A stretch of DNA of 64,000 nt, taken from contig JBDHSK010000002.1 of assembly GCA_039808025.1 (NCBI GenBank), forward strand, positions 248,001 through 312,000, written 5' to 3'. The stretch comes from Sandaracinobacteroides sp039808025 (lineage in GTDB: Bacteria; Pseudomonadota; Alphaproteobacteria; Sphingomonadales; Sphingomonadaceae). The notes beneath the pieces are model-generated. The model had not been told where the DNA came from and searched no databases. It saw only the letters and a list, made by a program, of their open reading frames with translations. This document shows, piece after piece, positions 16,814 to 25,804 of the stretch. The translations under genes were made by a program, and so were the position numbers. Positions within the stretch are counted from its first letter, which is position 1; each line of letters starts with the position of its first letter.

Positions 16814-18072
16814 GCCAGGTGAATGCCTCTGCGCGGATGCGGCAGGCTCGGCGCAAGCGCCCGCACGCCTTGCACCACCCGCCGCAGGGCCGGGCGTGGC
16901 CGCGGCGCAGCATCCACCAGTTCGGCTGCCAGCAGCCGTGGCAGAGGCGGCAAGCGACGGCCAATGCCGATCACGGCCCGCCGCAATGGCTGGGCCAACG
17001 GCCGGTCGCTGGTGAACAGGCCAAGCACCGTCTGCGTGCCGGCAAAAATCCAGCCGCTGCTGGCACGGTGGTCGCGCTCGTAGCGGGCAAGGACCTGCGG
17101 ATGGCCGGGGTCGTTATACTGTTGCAAGCCATGGGCGGCAGCTGCAGCCATGCTTTCAACGCTTGCCAGCCCCAGGTTGAATCCATGGGCGGTTACCGGG
17201 TGCATGCCAACGGCGGCGTCGCCCACCAGCGCAAAACGCTGGCCAATGAAACGGCGCGCCCAGGTGGCGACCAGCGGGTAGGCGTGACGGGTGCTCGCCT
17301 CTTCAACCGTGCCCAGCCGGCCCTCGAACCGCCGCTCGATCTCGGCAGCAAAGGCAGTGGCCGGCATGGTCAGCAGCTCCTGCGCTTCACTCGCAGGAAC
17401 GGTGATCACCACCGACGACAAATGTTCTGCCAGGGGCAGACGGGCACGGCCCTGATCTGGGCCAAACCATTCCCAGGCCACCCCTCGGCTTGGCGTCGAA
17501 TGGCTTACCCGACACAGGAACATGCTGCGGCCGAAATCATGCATATGAACGGGTATGCCCATCATCCGCCGGCTCGACGAAAACCGGCTGTCAGCGGCAA
17601 CGATCAGCGGCGCTTTCAGCGTGCGGCCATCATCCAGCACCACATGGCCGGCGGCCGGGTCGCAGTTAAGCGCCTCCATCCGGGCGCCAGCTTGCACCCG
17701 AACCGCAGGGGTGGCGGCAACCGCCTGCCAGGCCGCTGCCCGAATATGCATGTTCGAGACGAACATGCCCAGATGATCTTGGCCGATCGCCGTACCATCG
17801 ACCACAAACCCCGGCCGTTGACCATCCATGACCAGCGCCTGGCGCAAGGGCGCCGCGGCATCGGCTGGCAGATGGCCCCAGACCCCAAGATCCCGCAGGA
17901 TACGAATCGAGGCGTGCTTCATGGCGATTTCGCGGCCATCGAATTGCGGTGCAGCGAGCTCTGCCTCGGGCTTTGAATCGATCAGGTCGATGGTAAAGCC
18001 GCGGGCAGCAAGCGCCAGCGACAGGCAAAGGCCAGCGGGGCCCGCCCCAATGATAACCGCATGATTGCGCAT
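16810..18072 (-). CDS. UbiH/UbiM-type FAD-dependent ubiquinone hydroxylase
   Basis: A 420-residue flavoprotein monooxygenase. It has the N-terminal dinucleotide-binding IIGAGPAGLCLSLALA, an Asp-Gly motif around VAADSRFSS, and the second FAD motif FALVGDAAVGMHPVTAHGFNLGL near residue 285. The segment FDGREIAMKHASIRILRDLG resembles UbiM, a hydroxylase with broad ring-position specificity in some Proteobacteria, more than UbiH or UbiI, but that distinction needs alignment. Function is aromatic-ring hydroxylation during ubiquinone synthesis. It lies between csaA and the pyruvate dehydrogenase genes on the same strand. Confidence 0.83.
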   Translation of the reverse strand: MRNHAVIIGAGPAGLCLSLALAARGFTIDLIDSKPEAELAAPQFDGREIAMKHASIRILRDLGVWGHLPADAAAPLRQALVMDGQRPGFVVDGTAIGQDHLGMFVSNMHIRAAAWQAVAATPAVRVQAGARMEALNCDPAAGHVVLDDGRTLKAPLIVAADSRFSSSRRMMGIPVHMHDFGRSMFLCRVSHSTPSRGVAWEWFGPDQGRARLPLAEHLSSVVITVPASEAQELLTMPATAFAAEIERRFEGRLGTVEEASTRHAYPLVATWARRFIGQRFALVGDAAVGMHPVTAHGFNLGLASVESMAAAAAHGLQQYNDPGHPQVLARYERDHRASSGWIFAGTQTVLGLFTSDRPLAQPLRRAVIGIGRRLPPLPRLLAAELVDAAPRPRPALRRVVQGVRALAPSLPHPRRGIHLA

Positions 18073-18112
18073 CCCGTTCTCCTGCTCGCTACTGGTTTCG
18101 GTGGCCGGTCGC

Positions 18113-19483
18113 CTACATGTGGATTACCCGGCCATAGGCGTCGAGCACACTTTCGTGCATTGCTTCGCTGATCGTCGGGTGGGGGAAGATGGTGGCCATC
18201 AACTCGGCCTCGGTTGCTTCCAGCTGCCGGGCAATCACGAAACCCTGAATCATTTCCGTGACTTCGGCTCCCACCATGTGCGCCCCCAGCAGCGCCCCGG
18301 TTTCGGCGTCGAACACCGTCTTGATCAGGCCCTCGGGCTCTCCCAGGGCGATCGCCTTGCCGTTGCCGATGAACGGAAAGCGGCCCACCTTCACCTGATG
18401 TCCGGCCTCTTTGGCCTTGGCTTCGGTAAGACCAACCGATGCCACTTGCGGTCGGGCATAGGTGCAGCCTGGGATGTTCGATTTATCCATCGGATGCGCG
18501 CCCTTGACACCGGCAATGGCCTCAACCGCCACAATGCCTTCGTGGCTGGCCTTGTGCGCCAGCCATGGTGCACCGGTCACGTCGCCGATCGCCCACAGCC
18601 CGGCAACATTGGTCTGCCCCCATTCATTGGTGACGATATGGCCGCGATCCATGGTGACCCCCAGCGCCTCCAGCCCGAGGTTTTCGGAGTTGGGGTCAAT
18701 ACCGATGGCGATGATCACATGGCTGAACCGGGCCTGCTCGCCATTGATGGTGGCAGTCACCCCGTCTTTTGCGACATCCAGTTTTTCCACCGATGCCTTG
18801 GTGCGGATAGCAAGCCCCTGCTTCTTCAGCTGCTTATCAACGAACGCTGAAATCTCGGCGTCTTCCACGGGGAGGATGCGGTCAAGCATCTCGACCACCG
18901 TGACCTTGGCCCCCATGTCGGAAAAGAAGCTTGCGAACTCAAGCCCGATGGCGCCCGAGCCGATTACCAGCAGATCCGTCGGCATGGCAGGCGGCACCAG
19001 TGCGTGGCGATAGGTCCATACCCGTTCGCCATCGGCCTTCAGGTGCGGCAGCTCGCGCGCCCGGGCGCCTGTTGCCACGATCACATTCTTGGCCTGCAAT
19101 GTGCGCGCACCAACCTGCACGGTGGTGGGGCTGGCAAGTGTCGCCACCCCTTCCACCACCGTCACCTTGTTCTTCTTTAGCAGACCCTTCACACCGGCAT
19201 TCAGCTGGTTTGCCACCCCGCGCGAGCGCTGGGTCACGGCCTCAAGGTCAAACCCCACCTTGTCGGCCGACAGGCCATAGGCCTTGGCGCTATCCATGTA
19301 GTGCTTGATTTCCGCCGATCGCAGCAGTGCCTTGGTGGGGATGCAGCCCCAGTTCAGGCAGATGCCGCCCAGCCGCTCGCGCTCGACGACGGCAACCGAC
19401 TGGCCAAGCTGCGCCGCGCGGATGGCAGCGACATAGCCGCCCGGCCCCGAGCCAATGATGATCAGGTCAAACTGTTCGCTCAT
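18113..19483 (-). CDS. lpdA: Dihydrolipoyl dehydrogenase (E3)
   Basis: A 456-residue FAD enzyme reoxidising the lipoyl groups of 2-oxoacid dehydrogenases with NAD. Visible: IIGSGPGGYVAAIRAAQLG for FAD, the redox-active disulfide in GGICLNWGCIPTKALL (about residues 40-50), a second NAD motif IGSGAIGLEFASFF, and the catalytic pair in FPHPTISEAMHE near the C-terminus. It follows the E2 gene by 56 bases and is the last of four genes giving a complete pyruvate dehydrogenase complex. Confidence 0.96.
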   Translation of the reverse strand: MSEQFDLIIIGSGPGGYVAAIRAAQLGQSVAVVERERLGGICLNWGCIPTKALLRSAEIKHYMDSAKAYGLSADKVGFDLEAVTQRSRGVANQLNAGVKGLLKKNKVTVVEGVATLASPTTVQVGARTLQAKNVIVATGARARELPHLKADGERVWTYRHALVPPAMPTDLLVIGSGAIGLEFASFFSDMGAKVTVVEMLDRILPVEDAEISAFVDKQLKKQGLAIRTKASVEKLDVAKDGVTATINGEQARFSHVIIAIGIDPNSENLGLEALGVTMDRGHIVTNEWGQTNVAGLWAIGDVTGAPWLAHKASHEGIVAVEAIAGVKGAHPMDKSNIPGCTYARPQVASVGLTEAKAKEAGHQVKVGRFPFIGNGKAIALGEPEGLIKTVFDAETGALLGAHMVGAEVTEMIQGFVIARQLEATEAELMATIFPHPTISEAMHESVLDAYGRVIHM

Positions 19484-19539
19484 GCTGGATGAACTCCTGC
19501 TATTCGGACGGAAAACGGCGTGCGCCAGCGCCCCTTGGT

Positions 19540-20877
19540 TCAGGCGAGCATCGCCATCGGGTCTTCGATCAGGCTCTTGAATGCCTCCATCAGCCGCGCC
19601 CCCACTGCGCCATCGATGACCCGGTGGTCGAAGCTTCCGGTAGCCGTCATTACCGTGGCGATCGCCAACGCCCCATCAACGACATAGGGGCGCTGTTCAC
19701 CAGCGCCTACCGCCATGATCATGCCTTCGGGCGGGTTGATGACCGCCTGGAACTGCTTGATTCCGAACATCCCGAGGTTGGACAACGACGCCGTGCCACC
19801 GGTATATTCGGGCGGTTGCAGCTTGCCCTCCTTGGCGCGGGACGCCAGCGATTTCATCTCGGTGCAGATCTGGCTCAGCCGCTTGTTGGCGGCATCGCGG
19901 ATCACCGGGGTGATGAGGCCGCCCGGAATGGCAACCGCCACCGAAATATCGGCACGGTGATACTGGCGCATCACATCGCCGGCGTAACTGGCATTGGCTT
20001 CCGGCACCTGCATCAGCGCCAGCCCTAGCGCCTTCACCAGCATATCGTTGACCGACAGCTTTACGCCCGATTTGTGCAGGCTCTCGTTCAGCTGGCTGCG
20101 CAATTTCAGCAGCGGGTCGAGCCGGATATCTAGCGCCAGATAATAGTGCGGAACGCTCTGCTTCGATTCGGTCAGCCGCCGCGCGATCGTTTTGCGCATG
20201 TTCGACAGCTTCACATCCTCGTGCGGAACATCACTTGCCGCCAGTGCCGCTGGCGCCGGGGCAGCGGCTGGCGCTGCCACCGGAATAGCTTGCGGGGCCG
20301 GGGCCGCTGCGGCAGCCGGTTGCACGGCAACCCCACCTGCGACCGCCGCCTCGACATCGGCGCGGACGATCCGCCCGCGCGGGCCACTACCGGCAATCGC
20401 TGCCAGATCAACGCCCTTTTGCGCGGCAATGCGTCTGGCAAGCGGGCTGGCGATGATACGGGCGCCACCAGCCGGCCTCGCTACCGGTGGCGCCAGAGGT
20501 GCCGCCGGAGCGGATGGGGCAGCCGCAGCCGGGGCTGCGGCAGGGGCAGAGGCAGCCACAGCAGGGGCAGCAGCGGGTGCAGGGGCCGCAGCGGGTGCGG
20601 GGGCCGCAGCGGGTGCGGGGGTTGCTGCATCCTCACCCTCACCGGCAAGGCGGGCGATCACGGTGTTCACCTTCACGTCTTCGGCGCCTTCCGGAACCAG
20701 CAGTTCCAGCACCGTGCCCTCGTCTACGGCTTCCACGTCCATGGTGGCCTTGTCGGTCTCGATCTCGGCGATCACCTGCCCGGATTTCACCTCGTCACCC
20801 ACCTTGATATGCCAACGGGCCAGCGTCCCCGATTCCATCGTCGGGGAAAGGGCTGGCATGGTGATGTTGATCGCCAT
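19540..20877 (-). CDS. pdhC: Pyruvate dehydrogenase E2, dihydrolipoamide acetyltransferase
   Basis: A 445-residue protein with three parts: an N-terminal lipoyl domain with the modified Lys in IETDKATMDVEAVDEG, an Ala/Pro-rich flexible linker of about 60 residues, an E1/E3-binding domain (ASPLARRIAAQKGVDL, GSGPRGRIVRADVE), a second Ala/Pro linker, and the catalytic acetyltransferase core ending with the active-site FDHRVIDGAVGARL. It transfers acetyl from lipoate to CoA. The start overlaps the pdhB stop by one base (TAATG). Confidence 0.96.
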   Translation of the reverse strand: MAINITMPALSPTMESGTLARWHIKVGDEVKSGQVIAEIETDKATMDVEAVDEGTVLELLVPEGAEDVKVNTVIARLAGEGEDAATPAPAAAPAPAAAPAPAAAPAVAASAPAAAPAAAAPSAPAAPLAPPVARPAGGARIIASPLARRIAAQKGVDLAAIAGSGPRGRIVRADVEAAVAGGVAVQPAAAAAPAPQAIPVAAPAAAPAPAALAASDVPHEDVKLSNMRKTIARRLTESKQSVPHYYLALDIRLDPLLKLRSQLNESLHKSGVKLSVNDMLVKALGLALMQVPEANASYAGDVMRQYHRADISVAVAIPGGLITPVIRDAANKRLSQICTEMKSLASRAKEGKLQPPEYTGGTASLSNLGMFGIKQFQAVINPPEGMIMAVGAGEQRPYVVDGALAIATVMTATGSFDHRVIDGAVGARLMEAFKSLIEDPMAMLA

Positions 20878-22253
20878 TATTTTTGCCCTCCCACCAAGGC
20901 GCGTACCGCCGCCAGAACATCGTTGACGTTGACGAGGGCCGCCTTTTCAAGGTTGTTGGCGTAAGGCAGCGGCACGTCCTTGTCGTTCACCCGCAAAACC
21001 GGCGCATCGAGATCGTCGAACCCCTTTTCCATGGCAATCGCCATGATCTCGCTGGAGATCGAGCACACCGGCCAGCCCTCTTCCACCACCACCATGCGAT
21101 GGGTCTTGGCAAGGCTCGCCAGCACTGCCGCCTCGTCGAGAGGCCGCAAGGTCCGCAGATCGAGCACTTCGCAATCAATGCCTTCCGCTGCCAGTGTCCC
21201 GGCGGCTTCCAGAGCGATCCCTACCCCGATCGAATAGGAAACCAGCGTCACGTCAGCGCCCTCGCGGTGAATTCGCGCCTTGCCGATCGGCACCACGTGC
21301 TCGCCCTCGGGCACCTCGAAACTCTGGCCGTACATCAGCTCGTTCTCGAGGAATACCACCGGGTCCGTCGAGCGGATGGCACTTTTCAGCAGGCCCTTGG
21401 CATCGGCGGAATCATAGGGCGCAATCACCAGCAAGCCCGGAACCTGTGCATACCAGCTGGCGTAATTCTGGCTGTGTTGTGCCGCCACCCGAGATGCCGC
21501 GCCATTGGGCCCGCGGAAGACGATCGGGCAGCGCATCTGCCCGCCCGACATGTAATTGGTCTTGGCTGCCGAGTTGATGATGTGGTCGATCGCCTGCATG
21601 GCAAAATTGAAGGTCATGAACTCGACGATCGGCTTCAGGCCACCCATAGCGGCACCAACGCCAACGCCGGCAAAGCCATATTCGGTGATCGGGGTGTCGA
21701 TCACCCGTCTGTCGCCAAATTCTTCCAGAAGCCCTTGCGTGACCTTGTAGGCACCCTGGTACTGGGCGACTTCCTCGCCCATCACGAACACCCGGTCGTC
21801 GGCGCGCATTTCCTCGGCCATGGCGTCGCGCAAGGCTTCGCGCACGGTCTGCTTGCGGGTGGGCCCGGCAAAGACGGCTTTGGCGGCCGGCGTATGGACT
21901 GGCGAAGCCGGTGCTGATGATGCCGGCGCCGAAGGGGCAGGCGCGGCGGCGGCCGGTGCAGCCGGTGCTGGTGCAGCCACCGCCGGCGCTGCTGCCGGGG
22001 CAGAGGCTGGCTCCTCGCCTTCGATGGTCAGCACGGCGATCACCGTGCCCACCTTCACACCATCGGTGCCGGCCGGAACCAGGATGCTGGCAATCACGCC
22101 CTCGTCGTCGGTTTCCAGCTCCATGGTTGCCTTGTCGGTCTCGATCTCGGCGATCACCTGGCCGGGCTTGACGCTGTCTCCGGCCTTGACCAGCCAGTTG
22201 GCGACAGTCCCCTCCTCCATGGTGGGGGACATGGCGGGCAGACGGATATCCAT
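20877..22253 (-). CDS. pdhB: Pyruvate dehydrogenase E1 beta with fused lipoyl domain
   Basis: A 458-residue protein. Residues 1-80 form a lipoyl domain with the Lys in IETDKATMELETDDEG, followed by an Ala/Pro/Ser linker, then the E1 beta transketolase-like domain from about residue 130 (REALRDAMAEEMRADDRVFVMGEEVAQYQGAY read in two parts). The lipoyl fusion on E1 beta is typical of alphaproteobacteria. With E1 alpha it decarboxylates pyruvate. It is coupled to pdhA upstream and pdhC downstream by one-base stop/start overlaps. Confidence 0.96.
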   Translation of the reverse strand: MDIRLPAMSPTMEEGTVANWLVKAGDSVKPGQVIAEIETDKATMELETDDEGVIASILVPAGTDGVKVGTVIAVLTIEGEEPASAPAAAPAVAAPAPAAPAAAAPAPSAPASSAPASPVHTPAAKAVFAGPTRKQTVREALRDAMAEEMRADDRVFVMGEEVAQYQGAYKVTQGLLEEFGDRRVIDTPITEYGFAGVGVGAAMGGLKPIVEFMTFNFAMQAIDHIINSAAKTNYMSGGQMRCPIVFRGPNGAASRVAAQHSQNYASWYAQVPGLLVIAPYDSADAKGLLKSAIRSTDPVVFLENELMYGQSFEVPEGEHVVPIGKARIHREGADVTLVSYSIGVGIALEAAGTLAAEGIDCEVLDLRTLRPLDEAAVLASLAKTHRMVVVEEGWPVCSISSEIMAIAMEKGFDDLDAPVLRVNDKDVPLPYANNLEKAALVNVNDVLAAVRALVGGQK

Positions 22254-23392
22254 CAGTATGTCTCCACCAGCACGTCGGTATAAAGCTCCGACAGTTCGGG
22301 TTCCGGCGTCGATTCCGCGAAATCAGCCGCTTCCGCCACTTCGGCGCGCACGTCCTTTTCCACGTCTTTCAGCCACTTGTCGTCGGCAAAGCCCAGTTCC
22401 AGCAGTTCTTTCTTGGCCTGCTCGATCGGGTCGCGTTTCTCGCGCACACTCTCCACCTCCTCACGCGACCGGTATTTCGCCGGGTCCGACATCGAGTGTC
22501 CGCGATAGCGGTAGGTCTTCAGTTCCAGCAGAATGGGCCCGTTGCCGCTGCGCACCCACTGTTCGGCCATATTGGCAACGCCGCGCACCTCCAGCACATC
22601 CATGCCATCGGCCTGAACGCCCTCGATCCGGAAGCTTTCGCCACGCCGATAGAGCTGATCCTCGGCACTGGCGCGGTTGACCGACGTGCCCATGGCATAC
22701 TGGTTGTTCTCGATCACGAAGATGATCGGCAGCTTCCACAGCTCGGCCATGTTGAAGCTTTCATAGACCTGGCCCTGATTGGCGGCGCCATCGCCGAAAT
22801 AGGCAAGCGCCACCCCGCCATCGCCGGAATATTTGTGCTTGAAGGCGAGCCCGGCGCCCAGCGGCACCTGCGCCGCCACGATCCCGTGGCCGCCATAAAA
22901 CCCGTGCTCGACCGAAAACATGTGCATCGACCCGCCCTTGCCACGCGAGATGCCGGCGGCGCGCCCCGTGAGTTCAGCCATCACCACCTTGGCGGGAATG
23001 CCGCAGGCCAGCATATGGCCATGGTCGCGATACCCGGTGATCACGGAATCGCGCCCCGGGCTGATGGCCGATTGCAGACCGGTTACAACCGCTTCCTGCC
23101 CGATATAAAGGTGACAGAAGCCGCCGATCAGCCCCATGCCATACAGTTGCCCGGCCTTTTCCTCGAAGCGACGGATCAGAAGCATCATGCGATAGAAATC
23201 GCGATACTCGTCGGCCGTCGGCTTGTAGCGCTGGAAAGTTACCGCCTGCGACCCTACCGGCCCGGCGGCCTTCGGTGTTCGCACACCTGCTTCCGGTTTT
23301 GCACTGGAAGCGCGGGGCGCTGCCCGGCTCCGCGGAGACGCTTTCTTCTCGGCCAAGACACCCTCCTTCAGATTTTTCATAGCTATGCGCAC
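22253..23392 (-). CDS. pdhA: Pyruvate dehydrogenase E1 alpha
   Basis: A protein of about 379 residues that binds thiamine diphosphate and decarboxylates pyruvate. The cofactor motif runs from FGDGAANQGQVYESFN to VIENN around residues 185-215, and RGKGGSMHMFS is another E1 alpha hallmark. The first 45 residues are Lys/Ala/Pro-rich and probably act as a docking or flexible tail. An ATG at 23380 (MKNLKEG) is an alternative start; neither has a convincing ribosome-binding site. It is the first gene of the PDH set, 88 bases after ftsB. Confidence 0.94.
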   Translation of the reverse strand: MRIAMKNLKEGVLAEKKASPRSRAAPRASSAKPEAGVRTPKAAGPVGSQAVTFQRYKPTADEYRDFYRMMLLIRRFEEKAGQLYGMGLIGGFCHLYIGQEAVVTGLQSAISPGRDSVITGYRDHGHMLACGIPAKVVMAELTGRAAGISRGKGGSMHMFSVEHGFYGGHGIVAAQVPLGAGLAFKHKYSGDGGVALAYFGDGAANQGQVYESFNMAELWKLPIIFVIENNQYAMGTSVNRASAEDQLYRRGESFRIEGVQADGMDVLEVRGVANMAEQWVRSGNGPILLELKTYRYRGHSMSDPAKYRSREEVESVREKRDPIEQAKKELLELGFADDKWLKDVEKDVRAEVAEAADFAESTPEPELSELYTDVLVETY

Positions 23393-23480
23393 TTATGCGG
23401 CCAGTTTCAACAACTGGCTTCTCAACCCGGCCCAAGCAACCAGACCCAGATTGTAAACGGAATAACACTAACCAAAATGG

Positions 23481-23828
23481 CTATTCCGGAAGCGAGTCCC
23501 CCGGCTTCGGCGGCACAACCGGCGTCAGCGGGATGATCAGCTCATCCGGACGAATCACCCCAAGGTGCCGACGGACCAGTTCGTCAGCGAAATCCCGATC
23601 AACTCCACGCGGATCCAGCAGCTGAATATCGCGTTCCAGAGACTTTTTCTGGCGGGCCAGTTCGTGGTTGTGGGCAAGGGCCGCTGCACGTTCGGCACGG
23701 ATGTCGTCAAGTGCCAGATACCCCGTCGGGCCGAACAGCGCATGCGTCAGGAAATATCCGATCACCAGCAGGCACAAGGCTGGAAGCACCGCCCGACGCA
23801 GCAACAGATAAAGGGGGGAAGCCAGCAT
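23481..23828 (-). CDS. ftsB: FtsB/DivIC family cell-division protein
   Basis: A 115-residue single-pass protein starting MLASPLYLLLRRAVL. A membrane helix at about residues 10-30 is followed by a coiled-coil-like segment (RAERAAALAHNHELARQKKSLERDIQLL read in two parts) and the family motif DFADELVRRHLGVIRPDELI. It belongs to the FtsQLB complex that activates septal wall synthesis. The 12 residues open upstream of this ATG were trimmed. Location between eno and pdhA is the usual alphaproteobacterial arrangement. Confidence 0.9.
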   Translation of the reverse strand: MLASPLYLLLRRAVLPALCLLVIGYFLTHALFGPTGYLALDDIRAERAAALAHNHELARQKKSLERDIQLLDPRGVDRDFADELVRRHLGVIRPDELIIPLTPVVPPKPGDSLPE

Positions 23829-23899
23829 GATCCTCACAGAATCATCACTTTGCACGCCCGTCAAGGGCGATGCAGCCGTGTCGCGCCGCTTTGGGCCAA

Positions 23900-25183
23900 T
23901 TACCGGTTGGTGCGCAGAGCCCCACGCCCGGCATAGCGCGCCGTGTCGCCCAGCTCCTGCTCGATCCGCAGCAACTGGTTGTATTTGGCCAGCCGGTCCG
24001 AACGCGAAAGCGACCCGGTCTTGATCTGGCCGCAGTTGGTGGCAACCGCAAGGTCGGCAATCGTGGAATCCTCGGTCTCGCCGGAACGATGGCTCATCAC
24101 CGCCGTATAGGCGGCGCCGTGGGCGGTATTCACCGCCTCCAGCGTTTCCGACAGCGTGCCGATCTGGTTGACCTTCACCAGAATGGAGTTGGCCACCCCG
24201 CGGGCGATACCATCGCGCAGGCGTGCCGCATTGGTGACGAACAGGTCGTCGCCCACCAGCTGGGCCTTGAAGCCGATGCCATCGGTCAGCAGCTTCCAGC
24301 CGTCCCAGTCGTCCTCGGCCATGCCATCCTCGATCGAGACAATGGGATAGCGAGCCACCAGATCGCCAAGGAACCCGGCCATGTCGGCCGAAGTCAGCGT
24401 CTTGCCCTCGCCCGCCATCACATATCTGCCCTCACGATAGAATTCGGTGGCTGCACAGTCGAGCGCCAGTGCCACATCGTCTCCGGGGCGATAACCCGCC
24501 GCCTCGATCGCGGCGAGAATGAAGTCGAGCGCCTGGGTCGCCGACGACAGGTTGGGGGCAAAGCCGCCTTCGTCACCCACGGCGGTGGCCAACCCCTTGT
24601 CGTGCAGCTTTTTCTTCAGGGTATGAAAGATCTCGGCCCCCCAGCGCAGCCCCTCGCCAAAGGTGGCAGCACCCACCGGCATGATCATGAATTCCTGAAA
24701 ATCAATGGGGTTGTCAGCATGCGCACCCCCATTGATGATGTTCATCATCGGCACCGGAAGCGTCTTGGCGGCCGTTCCTCCCACATAACGATAAAGCGGC
24801 AGGCCACGGGCATCGGCGGCAGCGCGGGCGACCGACAGGCTGACCCCGAGAATGGCGTTGGCCCCCAGCCGCGCCTTGTTGGGCGTGCCATCGAGCGCCA
24901 GCATCGCCGCATCGATTTCCTCCTGCTCTTCGGCGTCCAGACCGATCAGCGCGTCGGCCAGTTCACCATGCACGGCTGCCACGGCGTCCAGCACGCCTTT
25001 GCCCAGATAGCGCGCCTTGTCGCCATCGCGGCGCTCAACCGCCTCATGGGCACCGGTCGAGGCGCCTGACGGCACGGCGGCCCGGCCGAAGCTGCCGTCT
25101 TCCAGCAGGCAATCCACCTCGATGGTCGGGTTACCACGGGAATCGAGGATTTCACGGGCGACGAGATCGATGATTGCGGTCAT
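23900..25183 (-). CDS. eno: Enolase
   Basis: A 427-residue glycolytic enzyme converting 2-phosphoglycerate to phosphoenolpyruvate. The true start MTAIIDLVAREILDSRGNP at 25183 has AGGAG upstream; the 54 residues open before it are not part of the family. SHRSGETEDSTIADLAVA, KTGSLSRSDRLAKYNQLLRIE and the metal-binding Asp/Glu residues (SIEDGMAEDDWDGW) are intact. It is followed by ftsB and the PDH genes, so successive steps from PEP to acetyl-CoA are encoded together. Confidence 0.97.
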   Translation of the reverse strand: MTAIIDLVAREILDSRGNPTIEVDCLLEDGSFGRAAVPSGASTGAHEAVERRDGDKARYLGKGVLDAVAAVHGELADALIGLDAEEQEEIDAAMLALDGTPNKARLGANAILGVSLSVARAAADARGLPLYRYVGGTAAKTLPVPMMNIINGGAHADNPIDFQEFMIMPVGAATFGEGLRWGAEIFHTLKKKLHDKGLATAVGDEGGFAPNLSSATQALDFILAAIEAAGYRPGDDVALALDCAATEFYREGRYVMAGEGKTLTSADMAGFLGDLVARYPIVSIEDGMAEDDWDGWKLLTDGIGFKAQLVGDDLFVTNAARLRDGIARGVANSILVKVNQIGTLSETLEAVNTAHGAAYTAVMSHRSGETEDSTIADLAVATNCGQIKTGSLSRSDRLAKYNQLLRIEQELGDTARYAGRGALRTNR

Positions 25184-25221
25184 GCTGGCTCCTGAATGGC
25201 GCAATGAAATGGCTGTGCCGT

Positions 25222-25249
25222 GCTTTAGCGTTCCCGCCCCAAAGTTCAA
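25222..25249 (-). promoter_or_regulatory. Candidate promoter for eno
   Basis: On the minus strand TTGAAC (25249-25244) and TAAAGC (25227-25222) are separated by 16 bases, placing a start of transcription about 30 bases before the enolase ATG. Only consensus similarity supports it. Confidence 0.3.
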
Positions 25250-25335
25250 CAGCAGCGGCACAGGCTTCGGGCGATACTCTGGCCGTTGGCGATTTCGTGC
25301 GATACCCTTCACCTTGACCGACACAGGAGAGCAGC

Positions 25336-25644
25336 ATGCCGCCACCCGACGACGAAGAGCTCGAACTCGACCCGGTGGTAATGTCTGCGCGTATCACCAC
25401 GCTCGAGATGCTGGTGCGGCAGATGATGGTGGTTCAGCTCAGGCTTCTCGCCAATGGCGGCCACATCAGCCTCACTCCGGAATATGTCAGCAGATTGTCT
25501 GACGCCTATGCCAAAAAGGTCGATGAGGCGACCATCATCGAAAGCGGCTCAACCACCGTGAATTACGAATTCAAGATGAACGTGCTGCACCAGCTTGAAC
25601 GCTTCTTCGACGAAATCCGTGCCCATATTGCCGACAACCCCTAG
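25336..25644 (+). CDS. Small conserved-looking protein of unknown function
   Basis: A 102-residue, acidic, mostly helical protein with no signal peptide, Cys or membrane segment. A good AGGAG ribosome-binding site lies just upstream, and codon use matches the neighbours, so it is probably expressed. The N-terminus is PPPDDEELELD, followed by a Met/Leu-rich helix (TTLEMLVRQMMVVQLRLLA) and a C-terminal helix (MNVLHQLERFFDEIRAHI). It is divergent from eno and lies 46 bases before tRNA-Cys. The family was not recognised; an oligomerising helical adaptor is only a guess. Confidence 0.7.
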   Translation: MPPPDDEELELDPVVMSARITTLEMLVRQMMVVQLRLLANGGHISLTPEYVSRLSDAYAKKVDEATIIESGSTTVNYEFKMNVLHQLERFFDEIRAHIADNP

Positions 25645-25690
25645 CCATCGTTGCAAAGCGCTGCTAGGTGCCGCCTCCACCACCTGTTGA

Positions 25691-25764
25691 GGCCCGATGG
25701 CGGAGTGGTTACGCAGAGGACTGCAAATCCTTGCACGCCGGTTCGATTCCGGCTCGGGCCTCCA
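25691..25764 (+). tRNA. tRNA-Cys (anticodon GCA)
   Basis: A complete 74-base cloverleaf: the acceptor GGCCCGA pairs with TCGGGCC, the anticodon loop reads CTGCAAA with GCA, the T arm has GCCGGTTCGATTCCGGC, and CCA is encoded at 25762-25764. The D arm is short, as usual for Cys tRNA. Confidence 0.96.
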
Positions 25765-25804
25765 GCCGGTGCTTGCAGGCAGAAAATCTGCGCCCCGCCA
25801 GCAA

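Noticed and set aside
25691..25764. tRNA-Cys and tRNA-Pro as attachment sites for integrated elements
   Set aside because: No integrase, phage gene or duplicated tRNA 3' end was seen near either.
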